A DNA stretch of 64,000 nt from Blasia pusilla (GCA_050084515.1 CM114271.1:54374001-54438000); one strand, 5' to 3'. Shown: positions 46,057 to 58,035, numbered from the stretch's first letter. Made by a program: numbers and translations. The notes: generated by a model not told the origin, from the letters alone.

Positions 46057-48393
46057 GTGAAGGAGAACGTCATTGGTTGAGATTAATCCTCCATAATGTT
46101 CAAGGAGAAACTTCTTACGAATATTTAAGAACTTTTGATGGAGTATTGTGTCCAACATTCAAGAAGGCTGTAATCCAATTGGGACTTCATGAGGATGATA
46201 GGGAAGTGTTTTCTTGCTTTGAAGAAGCGTCTATGATTCGTACGGGCTCTACACTTTGCCATCTATTTTCGATTATTCTAGCTTACAATACATCAACTCA
46301 ACATGCTACACTATGGAGTCAATTCTTGGTTCCATTGGTAGAAGATCTCTTATATGAACGACGTGAGGTAAGAAATTTTCACTATCACTCCTTAAATCAT
46401 TTGTTTCCTTCATCATAGTACTTCTATTGAGCAATAAAGAAACTAACCATGATTTGGATATTGCATGCATGATGATTTGCCATTGGAGAAAACAGGAATT
46501 CCTAATCTTTCCGTTGATGATGCTATGATTGATACTGTATTTTTGGAAGTCCATTATTACCTACAAGATCAAGGAAAGAGACTTTCAGACTTTCCTGACA
46601 TACGTCAAGCTAATTTCCAAAGCCTTCAATTGCATTCCTATTTGGAGGAACAAGAGCTATTGTATGATACTGAGGAATTATTTGAGCATGTACAATTTGG
46701 AGAATTGTGTCTAAATGAAGGAAAACAAGGAATGAATCCTAAACGTGTTTTTTTGGATGCTATACATGATGAGCTTGATAAAATAGTGGCGAATGCTCCA
46801 CCATCTCCAAAAGTTTTTTTCATCGAGGCTCCAGGTGGAATAGGAAAGACATATTCATATACTCTTCTCCTTGCAAGTGTAAGGAGTGCAAGAGGTATAG
46901 CTTTGGCAGTAGCATCATTTGGAATAGCTGCTCTATTGTTAGATGGAGGATGTACTGCCCATTCCCGCTTCAAGATCCCTATCAATCTCCATGACACCTC
47001 TACTTGCAAGTAAGTGTCATTACCTACTTTACATCCAATATTTTCACTTACCCTAAATTTCATTATTCCAAGTATTGCAAATTCTAATTTACTTCCCTAT
47101 ATCGTTTGTAGTTTATTCATCAATAGTGATCAAGCGCCCTTGATCCGTGATGCGATACTCATTATATGGGACGAAGCACCTATGGCTCATCGTCATGCAT
47201 TTGAGGCTATGAATCGCACTTTACAAGGTATCATGTGAACGTTCTCTGATGATCTACGGCAATTACCATTTGGTGGAAAACTCATGATATTTGGTGGTGA
47301 CTTCCGTCAAGTTTTGCATGTTGTTCGTCATGGTGATCGGCCGCGAATCATTCAAGCTACTATAAAGAGGTCATCTCTTTGGTTTAATGTTAAGGTCATG
47401 AAGTTGACAACAAACATGCAAGTTCAAAGGTTGGAAAGTGATTTGCGTATTGAACAACAAGCGTTTGCTTATTGGTTATTGGAAGTGGGAGAGGGTCGTG
47501 TACCTTTGCATCCTCATTTGGGAGAAGACTTTATACATTCACCATATGGAATTTTCACTAAGAGTAACAAGATATGCAATCTTATTGATTTGATCTATGG
47601 AAATTCTCTAAGTCAATTCCATGATATTGATTTCTTGAGAGATACTACAATTTTGACACCGAGGAATAGGGATGTTGACGAAATAAATGCAGATGACATG
47701 TCTCGATTTCGTGGAAAGGTAAATCCTTCTATCCTTGTAATTCTCTTATTAGAGCTTCTTTTTGGGGAAGTTTGGATAGTAATATTAAGTTTGAATTAGT
47801 TTGAAGTAGTTCTCATCAATTCACTACTTCAAATGTATAGAAGCGTATTTACCTGAGCATTGATTCCAAATGAGGGGATGAGTCATATCTATCCAACTGA
47901 ATTTTTGAACACATGCTTGCCTTCTAGATTACCTCCGCATTGCTTGTGTTTGAAGATTGGTGCACCAATCATGCTCTTACAAAACATGAATGGGTCACAT
48001 GGACAAACAAACATGACTAGATTGGTGATTCGTGGATTTATGCAACATTGCATAGATGTTGAAATCATCACAGGGAAGTATATTGGAGAACGAGTTTTTA
48101 TTCCACGTATCCCATTGATTGCATCTGACTCCGATTTGCCATTTGATTTTCGTAGGTTTCAATTCCCTATTTGCCCAGCTTTTGCTATGACTATTAATAA
48201 GTCTCAAGGTCAAACTTTCAAGAAGGTTGACTTTTACCTGCCTACTTTCGCATTTTCTCATGGTCAAATGTATGTAGTATTATCTAGAGTAGGGAAGAGA
48301 AGCTCCATCCACAGTACAATAGGAAGTGATGAACATTCAAATAAGGAAGGTGATTATACACGAAATGTAGTGTATAAGGAAATACATGAATGA
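46057..48393 (+). pseudogene. Helitron PIF1-like DNA helicase region
   Basis: Walker A is EAPGGIGKTYSY (GGIGKT at 46834-46851); Walker B region LIIWDEAPMAHRHAFEAMN is near 47155-47215. Then come LMIFGGDFRQVLHVV (47281 on), TILTPRNRDVDEIN, the [14 protein letters not shown] block, and [20 protein letters not shown] with [13 protein letters not shown] at the end. Introns are retained at about 47010-47111 and 47720-47840. A TGA at 47236-47238 breaks the frame. The helicase unwinds DNA in Helitron transposition. Confidence 0.88.
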
Positions 48394-49102
48394 AATACAA
48401 TTTTTCAAATCGCAGTCAAAATATCTCACTTGAGCACACTTAAACAAAAAAAACCTTACCAAAAAAAACCCCTCACATGTCACGAACATCTTACTAGTAC
48501 CATAGTATATAGAGAAGGCATAATCTATACGAATTGAACCTCATCTCCAAACTACAAAAAGAAATCTTATTATCGTCCTCTAAAAGTCCCCTTTAAATAA
48601 TAGTGTTTTTGAAGGGAGGATAATCTACTCGATGAATAAATCTCAAATCTTGGTATGATTTTGCTCTCTTGATATATTTTAGAAGTATTCATAACCAATG
48701 ACATTCCCCTTCTTCTATATTTTTCACATGACTAAAGTATTAGGGAAAAAAACACACATCATTTTGCGACATTATCTTAATTACTTCCCTTCAAAATCAT
48801 ATCTTAAGATATAACAAATTGTTCACTTAGGTAAACCATATGGAACTTAAGCATCCGTCTTTTTGGCTACATCATCGCAAAGGCTAAGGATTGGGATGTG
48901 GACTTGCGCAATTTGGACAAGGAGTATCAAAAGATAAATTACGATAAGTTCCAAGCTATCTACCACACCCTGAAGGAAGATCTCCAAATGGATTTCACGA
49001 GGATTTTTCTGACTCCGAGGGAGGGAAGGTTTAGTTGGAGTAACCTCGCCGATGGACTCAATAGGATATCCACATCCTTTTCAAACATATTTACGTCGAT
49101 AT
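48394..49102. other. AT-rich stretch after the Helitron, with one unrecognised open frame
   Basis: The open frame 48898-49119 (starting MDLRNLDKEYQKINYDKFQ) is 73 codons. I do not recognise it; it may be a fragment of an unrelated gene. The rest shows no gene. Confidence 0.35.
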
Positions 49103-49310
49103 TGTCGCGACCCTCATAACCAAACGAGCAGCAAGCGGAACATCATGACTCTAGCAGGCTTACGCTAGAATGGTTTGCGCGTTGGAATGGTCTCTTGGAA
49201 GAGACACAAGTGACACAACAGATGAGAGGCGAACAAGGTTGAGCGTTTCATGCGTTTATGGTCCCAACTAGGAAACTTGAACCAAATATGAACCAAAGAC
49301 TTGGGAGGGA
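49103..49310 (+). repeat. Truncated LTR fragment
   Basis: Begins TGTCGCGACCCTCATAACC like the two longer LTR copies and stops after about 208 bp, where RNase H sequence starts directly. Confidence 0.75.
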
Positions 49311-50560
49311 TTGTAGGAATGACAGTGCAAGAAGGAAGACCTACAGCCTACGAGAGCAAGAAACTTAGCAACACCGAACGGAGATGGTTATCGCGACCCT
49401 CATAACCAAACGAACACCAAACAAAATCCAAGTGTAATATCAGAGCTTTAGCGGGCTCACGCTAGGATGGTTGCAGGAAACTTGGACCAAACGTGAACCA
49501 AGACTTGAGATGAGTTGAGTCTAGGAAGGTTGGTTGCCAAAGAGGTGAGAACCAGATTTGGAACGCGACTAGCGTTTGGGGATTTTGACTGTGTTTCAGC
49601 CATAACGTTTAGTCCTAATATGCGTTTGGGACAAGTAAGGTGGTGTTGGAAAGCTTATGCAAAGATAATTATAATGCATTAAAGATCTCAAAAAACATTC
49701 AAGAAAAAGCTAAGATATTTACCGAAAATGACTATAAGAGGAGTTGGATTGAGGGCCAAAATGAGGGACTGGATTGTCTTTCCCCAAAGTTAGAGGGAGG
49801 GCAAAGATTCCCAGAAGTACTAGTAAGGGGGAATGTCTCCAAGGATTCTTGAAACCCAAACTCCACTTTGGACGCCAAACGGCGGCTCAAGGGCATGGGA
49901 TGAAACATGAGTTTAGCATTGGGACTTGAAACCCGAACTTGATCCAAGGCAATGGATTTCGAAAGCCACACTTGGATTCCAACACGCGACTCATTTTTTT
50001 GAGTCTCGGTTAGGGACTCATTGGAGGCTGATTGGAAAGTTGGGACCACCAAACGTGCAAACGCCGTTTGAGGTTCTTGAACCGACTGGGAAGTTTATCC
50101 CAAGTCTTGCCAATATTGTAAACTGAGAAACTAGGAAGGCTGATCTTGATGAGAGGCCGAGTCGAGAACTCTGAAAGTTAGAATGCTGATTAACCCAAAC
50201 CCGACTAACATGAGTGTGTGTTTGGGTGCAGATCAGCATTGAGAGTTGTCTTACTAAACACACGCTTCCGCAACACTAAGGATTTACGTTCAAGGAGAGT
50301 AGGCACACGATAATGGCCCGCTCATGAGAAAGAGTTGTTTGCGGTAGTCCATTGCTTGAGGAAGTGGCGTCATTATGTGGGACTTTAGAGGACTTAAGAG
50401 TTCACCACTAAGAAATCACTTAAGTATTTTGAGACTCATGATCGAGTCACACCGAAATAACTACCATGGCATGATACCTTGGTGTTGATGAATGTGAAAC
50501 TAGTCCACAAGCCACGGAAGGATAATGTCATTCCAGATGCGTTGAGTTGTAGGGATGAGC
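49311..50560 (+). pseudogene. Gypsy RNase H region, split by a solo LTR
   Basis: Left piece: VQEGRPTAYESKKLSNTERRW up to 49388. Right piece from about 50313: AHEKELFAVVHCLRKWRHYV, then FTTKKSLKYFETHD and NVKLVHKPRKDNVIPDALS with stops. The LTR 49389-50312 separates ERRW from PAHEKE, which are adjacent in intact elements. Confidence 0.85.
49389..50312 (+). repeat. Solo LTR inserted in the RNase H region (924 bp)
   Basis: Aligns with the LTR at 54433-55443. The flanks are ATGGT (49384-49388) and ATGGC (50313-50317), a 5-bp target duplication with one change. The ends read TA...TA where the other copy has TG...CA. Confidence 0.75.
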
Positions 50561-51127
50561 ACATGCCATTGACGACACAAGTTTGAAAGCAATGTTCCCT
50601 AAGGAAATAGATGTGGAGAGAAGGATTCGTGAGGGATACATGAAGGACATCCAAGCGAGCGAGTACCTAAGGAAGTTGAAGCAAGGTGAGAAGGTTCCTT
50701 ACTTTTCACCAACCTATGACCCCACTCTCATCTTTATCTTATGTATCTTATCTGTTTTTCTTTTTGGTTGATTTTTTCCCACTCATGCGTTGCATATCTA
50801 ACTTAACTATGACTAACAAAGGATGGTTACACTTATGGACATGAGCCATAAGTTATTCATCGACATAGATCCGACAAGCAAGGTTAGAAGGTTTGTTGGT
50901 GGAGATGCGGGAATTGGAGGATCGGGCAAGAAGAAGTCTTGCAAAGGGTCAACTAAGGTACATTAAGCATGCTAACAAGAGTTGGCGCCAAGTGAGATTC
51001 CAAGTAGGGGAGCAAGTGTGGTTGAGTGTGAAGAATCTCACTCTTCCGAAGGAGTTGTCCGCGAAGCTATCTAATAAGTATGTTGGACCGTATGTGATCA
51101 CGAAAAACCTCTTTGAGAATGTGTATA
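50561..51127 (+). pseudogene. Gypsy integrase remnant
   Basis: The main readable part starts at about 50893: RRSLAKGQLRYIKHANKSWR, then FQVGEQVWLSVKNLTLP and LSNKYVGPYVITKNL. This is the C-terminal part of gypsy integrase that precedes the chromodomain. The catalytic core between 50600 and 50890 is mostly missing. Confidence 0.8.
51120..51127 (+). repeat. Left 8-bp target site duplication
   Basis: TGTGTATA, identical to 53408-53415 on the other side of the TIR element. Confidence 0.85.
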
Positions 51128-53407
51128 CTCGGGGATGTCATATAAGGATATTAGCATTTCATGTGAGTGTGGCAAAAGGGGTTTTTTAATTTAAAAAAGA
51201 GGCAAATTATAATTAATCAATTAGTTGCGAAAGGGCTTAAAGAAAATTTTTGGGTCCTATTATAATACAGGGTCCAAATATTTGGTAGGCCAGTACAAAT
51301 AATTAAAAATATACTATTAGGAACTCAATATCCCATGTTACGACCTGTTATTTTCTTATTGGTCATAATAAAATAAATACAAATATATGAATAAATACAA
51401 AATTATTATTAAGTATGCAATAACATGATCCATAAGCGAATCATTTTCTTTAATATATAAGTACTGGTAGTATATGGATACTTGAAGTTGGAAGACTTGT
51501 GAATATCCAATTTCTCTCATATTTAAAAAAAAAGAAATATGAATCTTTGTCAAGTAATGCATGAAAACTTGAGGATTTTGTTGAACTATTTTTATGGGAA
51601 ATATTGCTGCAAAGTGAAGTTAACAATAAATATTGGGGAATGCCAAGTTTCAAAAATAACTCAAAATTTGAGTGTCTTTCACAAGATCTACACCGTTCAT
51701 TAAATTTAAAAACAAGCAAGAATACTCCTCTACAACTTTCAAAACCATCTAATTGTGCTATGGGATGTTACAAGTACGTCCATGCAAGAAAATGGACTTA
51801 AGCAAGGTGAAGGATGTTCCATGAGGGTTGAACCTCCAAAATTTTCTAGCATATGTATGGGGTGGTACTCGACATGTATGGATTATTTTAGTCCCATTAG
51901 ACCTCTCATAAATGAATTATAAATGGAAAATGGATTCAATTTGGTGATTTTTTTCTCCACCCCTAAGATTCCAAAAGAAGATTTAAACTATTGAATTACC
52001 TAACAATGAAGACATGCACAAATCCTTAAGGTTTTAGCATAATCCAACTATTAAATCTAAGGTGGTGCTAAAACTAAAAGAAATAAAATAAGGATGTAAT
52101 GCCAATTCTCAAGATAGATTTTAGATACTTGAAGTCGGAAATCTTCTAAGTATCTAACTTCACTCATACTCATCACAAAATTTGTGAAACTCCGTCAAAT
52201 TATCCATGGAGGCATGAAGAGTTGGCTTATTTTTTATTATGGAAAATATTCCCCCGAAATGAAGTTAAAAATCAACAATAAGAAATGTCAAGTTTAAATT
52301 ATAACTCATATTTTGAGTGACTTTCACAAGATCTAAACAGTTCATTAAATTTTAATATAAGCAAGAATGCTCCTATGTAACTTTCAAATCCAACCAATGG
52401 TGGAATGTGATGTTACAAGTATATTAAGGCAAGAAAATAGACTTAAGCAAGGGGAAGGATGTTCCATGAGGGTCAAGCCTCCAAAGCCTCCAAACTTTTC
52501 CAGCACATGTATGGGGGGGCTCAACAGGCATGAATTATTTCAAACACATTGAACCTCCCATTAATGAATTAAAAAGGAAGGATAGATTTTCTTTGATGAT
52601 TTGTTTCTCCCCCCTTAAATTTCTAAAAGAAGATCTGAATTGTTGAATGCCATGATAATGCGAACATGCAAAAATCCTCAAGGTTTCATGGCAATCCAAT
52701 GGTGAAGTGTAAGATGGTGCTAAAACTAAAAAACCTAAAGCCCTTTAAGAAAACCATCACTTAATTTCACTTATTTATCTCAATGTGAGATAGATTAGTG
52801 AAACCATTTTTGGACCATTAGATTACTGAGATCAATGGACTAACTTGCACAAGGTGATGTAACAGCTTGAACTAGGGCCAGTTGCATGGCGGCTTGAGGT
52901 TGAGGGTTCATGAGGCTCATTGTAAGGGAGAAATTTGCAATTTTGAGAGATCCATTTGTGATTTCTGAAACTCATGTGACACACAAAAAGAAACCTAGTG
53001 AAGCCCTTAAGAACAATAGTGTGAGTGTGCGCACTTTGCTACTTAGCGTTGATAGGTAGGAATTGTTCACATCCCATTCTTACGCACATTTTACTTGATA
53101 CGGTTTTGTTTTTTTCTTCATTCAGTCTTGCTGATTTTTCGATGGCCTTTATTTTTCCATGGTAGATGCATCAGGTTGAGAGCAAAAGCAAGCGGCTATT
53201 GCCTTAGGGAACTAAGTGATTATAATAGTGAAAGGGTAATCAAAATCCATAATTTATGAAATTATGATAGCGATGCCTTAATTAAAAATTGCAAAAGAAA
53301 ACTTTATAGGGTCTCATTAATTAAATAATAAAAATAATAGTGAAGGGTCACTTTAAAGGCATACGATCGTACATGGTGTATTAGACCCTCTAGATGACAT
53401 CCCCGAG
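51128..53407. mobile_element. Non-autonomous DNA transposon, 2,280 bp, 14-bp TIRs, 8-bp TSD
   Basis: Ends are CTCGGGGATGTCAT (51128-51141) and its exact reverse complement (53394-53407). Perfect 8-bp repeats TGTGTATA flank it at 51120-51127 and 53408-53415. It interrupts gypsy integrase sequence, whose frame continues in register on the other side. No transposase frame is visible. The 8-bp duplication fits hAT-like elements, though the end sequence is not a standard hAT end. Inside, two diverged direct repeats of about 640 bp make up most of its length. Confidence 0.85.
51470..52745. repeat. Two diverged direct repeats of about 640 bp inside the TIR element
   Basis: Copy 1 is about 51470-52080 and copy 2 about 52115-52745. 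Shared blocks include ATACTTGAAGT-GGAA, AAGCAAGAATRCTCCT, GACTTAAGCAAGG-GAAGGATG and a TTCCATGAGGGT end. Confidence 0.75.
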
Positions 53408-53795
53408 TGTGTATACATTAAAGTTTCCAGAGGAGTTCAAGATTCATCTGACTTTCCATGTGTCATTATTGAAGAAGTGTCTTCAGGATAATGTGCGTCT
53501 CGAGAAAAAACAAGTATTGAGACCACAACCGATGATCATCAACGAGGAATTGGAGTTCGAGGTGGATACTATCTTACGTTCGAGGCGTAGGGCCAATAAG
53601 TATGAGTACCCCATGAGTACTTTCTTAAATAGAAGAGGTGACTTGGACTGCGGGGGCAGATTTGGAACACGCACAAGAGGTATTGCAAGACTTCAAACGG
53701 ATGCAGGAAAAGCACATGCGTTAGTACATAGAGTGGCTAGAGACATGACTTGTGACCATAGGAAGCCAAAGGCCTTTGTATTTAGAATAGGCTAG
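53408..53795 (+). pseudogene. Gypsy integrase end and chromodomain
   Basis: Reads VYTLKFPEEFKIHLTFHVSL then LKKCLQDN, the usual end of gypsy integrase. EFEVDTILRSRRRANKYEYP follows, the start of a chromodomain. It continues the frame interrupted by the TIR element at 51127. The tail after about 53650 loses similarity. Confidence 0.82.
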
Positions 53796-54432
53796 TGGTG
53801 CAATAAAGAAATGCATGGATTTAGAGATTTGATGCTTGTGTTAATTACAATTTGTCTGTGGTAGTGCATGGTAATGAGTAATATTTCATATGCTTAGGAT
53901 GTAAGTCAAGAGGAGAGACAAGGAGTATTTGAGGCGAGAGCTTGTATTTGGCTAAGCAATTAGAACATGATCAAGTGTTGGGTGATTAGCACTAGGGCTC
54001 ACCCTAGGGTCAATGGGGCAAATCACTCTATCTTGGGGCTTGGGTGGTCTTACTTGTGACAGCATATGTGAACTGAGTGACGTGCCTAAGTCAAATACAA
54101 CAGCGACCCAAAAGTAGTATGATTGTGCACCTTGTAAACACGTGGGATGTTTTACATGTTGTGAGCTAGAGAAGTCTTAGGTAGCACACTTAGTTTAGCT
54201 TATTTCATAGGTTAGGTTAGTTTTGAGAAATAGATCTAGGGGCTAGGCTTATCCAATAGGAGATGCTAAATGATGCTAAGTGTTGCAGGCGACAACATAA
54301 GACTTACGCCCAACAAGGAATTGTAGGTGAGCTACCAGAACATAGTTCGATGTCAAGGGGTCGGCTTCCCAAAAGGACTTGACATTAGAAGTTTTACGTT
54401 GATGAGGTCATCAACCTCTAAAGAGACATGAG
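53796..54432 (+). other. 3' untranslated part of the chromodomain gypsy remnant
   Basis: Lies between the end of pol and the 3' LTR. No gene; several stops in all frames. Confidence 0.5.
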
Positions 54433-55443
54433 TGTCACGAACCTAATAACCAAACGAGCGCCGAGCGGAACATCAATACTCTAGCGGGCTCACACTAGGA
54501 TGGTTTGCGCATTGCAGTGGTCTCTTGGAAGAGACACAAGAGATAAGACGCGAACAAGGTTGATTGCTTTATGAGTTTATTTTTGGGACTAAGAAAACTG
54601 AACGAAATATGAATTGGGACTTGGGAGGAGTTGAGACTAGGAAGATTCGTTGTGAAAGAGGTGAGAATCACATTTGGAATGTGACTACCGTTTGGGATTT
54701 TTATTGTATTTTGGGCCATAAATTTTATTCCTTGGATGCATTTGAGACAAATAAGGATGATTTGGAAAGCTTATGCAAAGCCACTTCCAACACACCAAAG
54801 ATCTCAGCAAATGCATGAGCAAATGCTGAGAGATTAGCCAAAAACGATTGTATGAGGAGTTGGGGTTGAGGGCCAAAAAGAGGGGCTTGGAGGTCTCTTC
54901 CCCAAAGGTAGGGGGAGGGTGGGAATCCCCAAAAATACTAGTAAGGGGAAGGTCTCCAAGGGTGATTGGGACTCAAACCCCATTTTGGGATGCCGCGGGG
55001 GGACTTAAGGGCAAGGAATGGATCGGGAGTTTGGTGTTGGGACTCGAAACACGAACCAAGTCTGATAAAGTGGATTTTTTAGGTTCCTATTGGATTCCAA
55101 ACGACAACTCATTTACTTGGGTATCGATTTAGAGCTCATGCTAGGTCCATTGGACAATTTGGACGGTCAGGTGTGCGAACGTCATTTTAGATGTCTAGAC
55201 TAACCAGAGAATATGTCCCAATGCCAGTCTCGGAAGACTTGCCCGTGTTGGGAAGTGAGGAACTAGGAAGGTTGAGCTTGATGAGATGCCGAGTTGAGAA
55301 CTTGGTGGGTTGGAAGGCTGATTGACCCACACCGGACTAATGTGAGTGTGTTTGGGTGCAGATTAGTAGTGAGAGCATGTCCTACTGAACGTACGCTTCC
55401 GCGACACTAAAGATTGACTTTTAATGAGAGTAGACGCACGACA
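54433..55443 (+). repeat. 3' LTR of the chromodomain gypsy remnant (1,011 bp)
   Basis: Starts TGTCACGAACC and ends GCACGACA, so it has TG...CA ends. It aligns over its length with 49389-50312 and, at the start, with 49103-49310. Confidence 0.75.
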
Positions 55444-55829
55444 GATACCATCTCTCCTTATTCCAAGAGTAGTAAGAAGGGAGCTCCAAATAAGGATATT
55501 CTTGAGGCATGGAATCATAAATATTGGTTAACATTGCAATCCACTAAGTGAGAGTGGAATCATGAGTTCCCTCCATAATATTACCCAATGGATCTTGCTC
55601 ATGAAATTATACCATTTGGCTATCTAGAAGATGAACAATCAATCTTCCAATATTTGGTTGCTTCTTGTGTTGACTACACTTGAAGATTTGCCAACATGCT
55701 TCATGAGGAAGAAACATACCTTCATAGAAAAAAAAGAGTGTTTTCAGAGCCCAAACATTCATCATTTGAAAGTAATAGGGAAATAAGGTAAATAGAAATT
55801 CAAAGAAAAAAGAACTTCCTTGCACAAAA
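55444..55829. other. Non-coding stretch
   Basis: Possibly the edge of the second Helitron relic; no clear protein match. Confidence 0.35.
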
Positions 55830-56640
55830 ATATAATGATATCTCATCAATACGAGCATCAATAGTATCCTCCAATATTATACTCATCGCCAAGATACATG
55901 ATATGGTATCGCATCCTTTATTTACGTACTTATAAAAGTACTTCACAATCAATATGCTACTCGTTAACGTTATAATGGATATATAACATTGGATGATATA
56001 GAATCGCCCATCAATTATCAAAGTCATAGTTTGGCTTATTAAGAGACCTTCCATTATCACATCTACATAATCAAAAAAAAAATTTGGTAGTTGAAGAAAA
56101 AAAATAGAATATTAAATGAAAAATTCAATAAGTGAAAAAAAAACTACCTCTTACAAATATGATATCCATCCTCATTCTCAATTATCGTGGATGCCAAAGA
56201 AATTGTGTGGCCTTTTAAACATACTTTTGTTCTTTTGTTGATACATGGTGCATTTTGATGAAGTATTCCACACAAATGATGAATCATACAATTTCTCATA
56301 GTGGAGTAAAGTTTAGGATGAGTGGTGGGATTCGGAATCTTAACACATATATTATCTTTATAAATAGAGGTTGTTCATGGCTTATCATCCGAGACAAGAA
56401 TAATCAAGATATGCACATGTGGTAGATCTTTTTCTTCTTCTTCTAAACTTGACTACATGAGTATATATCATCACTTGATCCAAAATATGTTCATCCTCTA
56501 TAAGCCTCAAAAAATCCTTATTCTCTTGTTGGAAAACATATACAACCAAGTCAAGACCATCAATGGCTGTTTGACTCATAAGTAGTGTAGAAGTGATCTC
56601 TAAACATTTAGGGTCGCAAGTTATAGTAAAAAAGTAGTCG
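55830..56640 (-). pseudogene. Fragment of a second Helitron Rep gene
   Basis: Minus-strand pieces match the Rep at 44.7-45.5 kb: GLDLVVYVFQQENKDFLRLI against RPDLVVRIFEKEKKELLRLI, and ILIVKYFYKYVNKGCD against IFTVKYLYKYVCKGSD. A CNPKC-like and SNHALH-type reading lies between, with stops and frameshifts. It is in the opposite orientation and far more decayed than the first copy. Confidence 0.75.
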
Positions 56641-56758
56641 AACTTCCGAAAATGTCTTATAATGAATCAGATGGGAGGTCAAAGGATAAGGGCTATTTGG
56701 AGACACTTGAATAATGATATCCCCATCATGCTCTCCATGACATTGTCATTCACATGCA

Positions 56759-56762
<4 letters not shown>

Positions 56763-56806
<44 letters not shown>

Positions 56807-56828
56807 ATACATACATACATACATACAT
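56763..56828. repeat. (CT)n and (ACAT)n microsatellites
   Basis: About 21 CT units followed directly by about six CATA units. Confidence 0.95.
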
Positions 56829-57013
56829 ATCATGGAGAACCAAAAGTTAAAGCTACTATTTGCAATTTTGACCCATGGTTAAACTATCGACCTGTAAGTC
56901 GATAAAATAAGAACCTCAAGCATTTAATGCATGCATGTGCTATTTGAAGGGTAGAAGAGGGAGTAAACATAAAAAGAAAAGAAGAGAAAATGGAACCTCC
57001 TTTAATACATGAT

Positions 57014-57255
57014 GGAAAGTGTGGAAAAGTGGTAGGGAAGGCATACCATATGGCAGAGGGTTTGAACAAGGGACCATCAAGGTACAATCAAAATGGCTTC
57101 TCGATTTGGTAGGAATGATGCCTCTATGGCCATCGAGTGCTCAAATTCGGAATGTTTTTTGAAAATTTGGAAGCCATTCCGGGCGTACTCCGCTGCTCCA
57201 AACTTTGAACTCGCTCCCTTATTAAGCGCTTGCCCTACCACTTTTGCACACTTCC
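57014..57255. repeat. Imperfect inverted repeat, arms 57014-57042 and 57228-57255
   Basis: The core GTGTGGAAAAGTGGTAGGG and its inverted partner differ at three or four positions. Weaker pairing extends outward to about 70 bp. It encloses about 185 bp with no gene. Confidence 0.65.
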
Positions 57256-57600
57256 CAAGGCATTCTAAAGAGGACTACATTTTATTTTATACGATAATAT
57301 GTTTTGATTTCTTTTAAAATTTAATTAACCTTAAATGACATGCATCAACAATAGAAAGACCTTAAAAAGATAGATGTGTCAAAAATAGAAAATCTTTAAA
57401 AAAAAATGCCAATACCATCTTTTTTTAATTATTTAGATTTTTTTTCATTTAAACAATTGTGTAATCATAAACACTTGGTGGCATTAAATCCACTGGGGCC
57501 CAAGACCCATTGGGCCTGGCCGTCTTGACCCAATGAACATATGCTTGTCTATAAGTTTAAGTCAAAATCCGGGTTCTTAATTCAACGGCCAAAGTCTCTA
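57256..57600. other. AT-rich non-coding stretch
   Basis: Poly-A and poly-T tracts near 57360-57460; nothing else recognised. Confidence 0.45.
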
Positions 57601-57619
57601 TCTACCGGATCCGCACTGG

Positions 57620-58035
57620 CACGTGGCGCGCACATTCCGTTATCCGTGAGTTCAAGCAGCGATCCCGATTCTTGATTCAAGAGTCAAAGACACGAACCAC
57701 TGGATATCCTCTCGTCCATGTACACGTGTATTGTGAATCACACCAGCAAGTGTACAAACCTTCGATCCCTTCCTACGTGACGTGTAAAATACTTACCCCT
57801 TGGTTCAAATGGGAATCCAGATCTTCAATCCATGGGTCCCGCTCTCCATCCTATAGACATTCCCAATACCGTTATCCAGACCCGGTCCCGCCCCGGATCC
57901 AATGGCTAAATCTCCGACCGCGCGGATCCATCCCCACGTGGCAATCCCACGCGCTTACGCGGACGCCCTCCGCCTGTCCAGCGGTCGCACGCCCGACCCG
58001 GCACGTCCGCAGCGTACGTGGCATGCACACGTGGA
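57620..58035 (+). promoter_or_regulatory. Cluster of ACGT-core (G-box/ABRE-like) motifs upstream of the 59.1-kb gene
   Basis: CACGTGGC at 57620-57627 and 57935-57942, TACGTGGC at 58015-58022, CACGTGGA at 58028-58035, ACACGTGT at 57722-57729, and TACGTGACGTGT at 57774-57785. Such motifs bind plant bZIP and bHLH factors. They lie 1.1-1.5 kb upstream of the start codon at 59114. The DNA between is GC-rich without a gene. Confidence 0.5.

Larger units (their letters stand above)
42606..48393 (+). mobile_element. Helitron coding region (Rep-helicase), degenerate, with introns
   Basis: Carries the plant Helitron architecture: an N-terminal domain, an HUH-type Rep and a PIF1-like helicase. At least six GT-AG introns can be placed by protein continuity, for example 42875-42962, 45144-45237, 45496-45600, 45932-46056, about 47010-47111 and about 47720-47840. 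Exonic stops (cluster near 44260-44540 and one at 47236) make it non-functional. No certain 5' TC or 3' CTRR end was located. Confidence 0.88.
49103..55443 (+). mobile_element. Chromodomain-type Ty3/gypsy remnant with nested insertions
   Basis: Plus strand: LTR fragment (49103-49310), RNase H piece (49311-49388), inserted solo LTR (49389-50312), rest of RNase H and integrase (50313-51127), inserted TIR element (51128-53407), integrase end and chromodomain (53408-53795), 3' LTR (54433-55443). gag, protease and RT are deleted. It is a different gypsy family from the methyltransferase-bearing one. Confidence 0.85.

Noticed and set aside
56763-56828. CT/ACAT tract as a CRISPR-like or regulatory array
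   Set aside because: It is a plain microsatellite without spacers.
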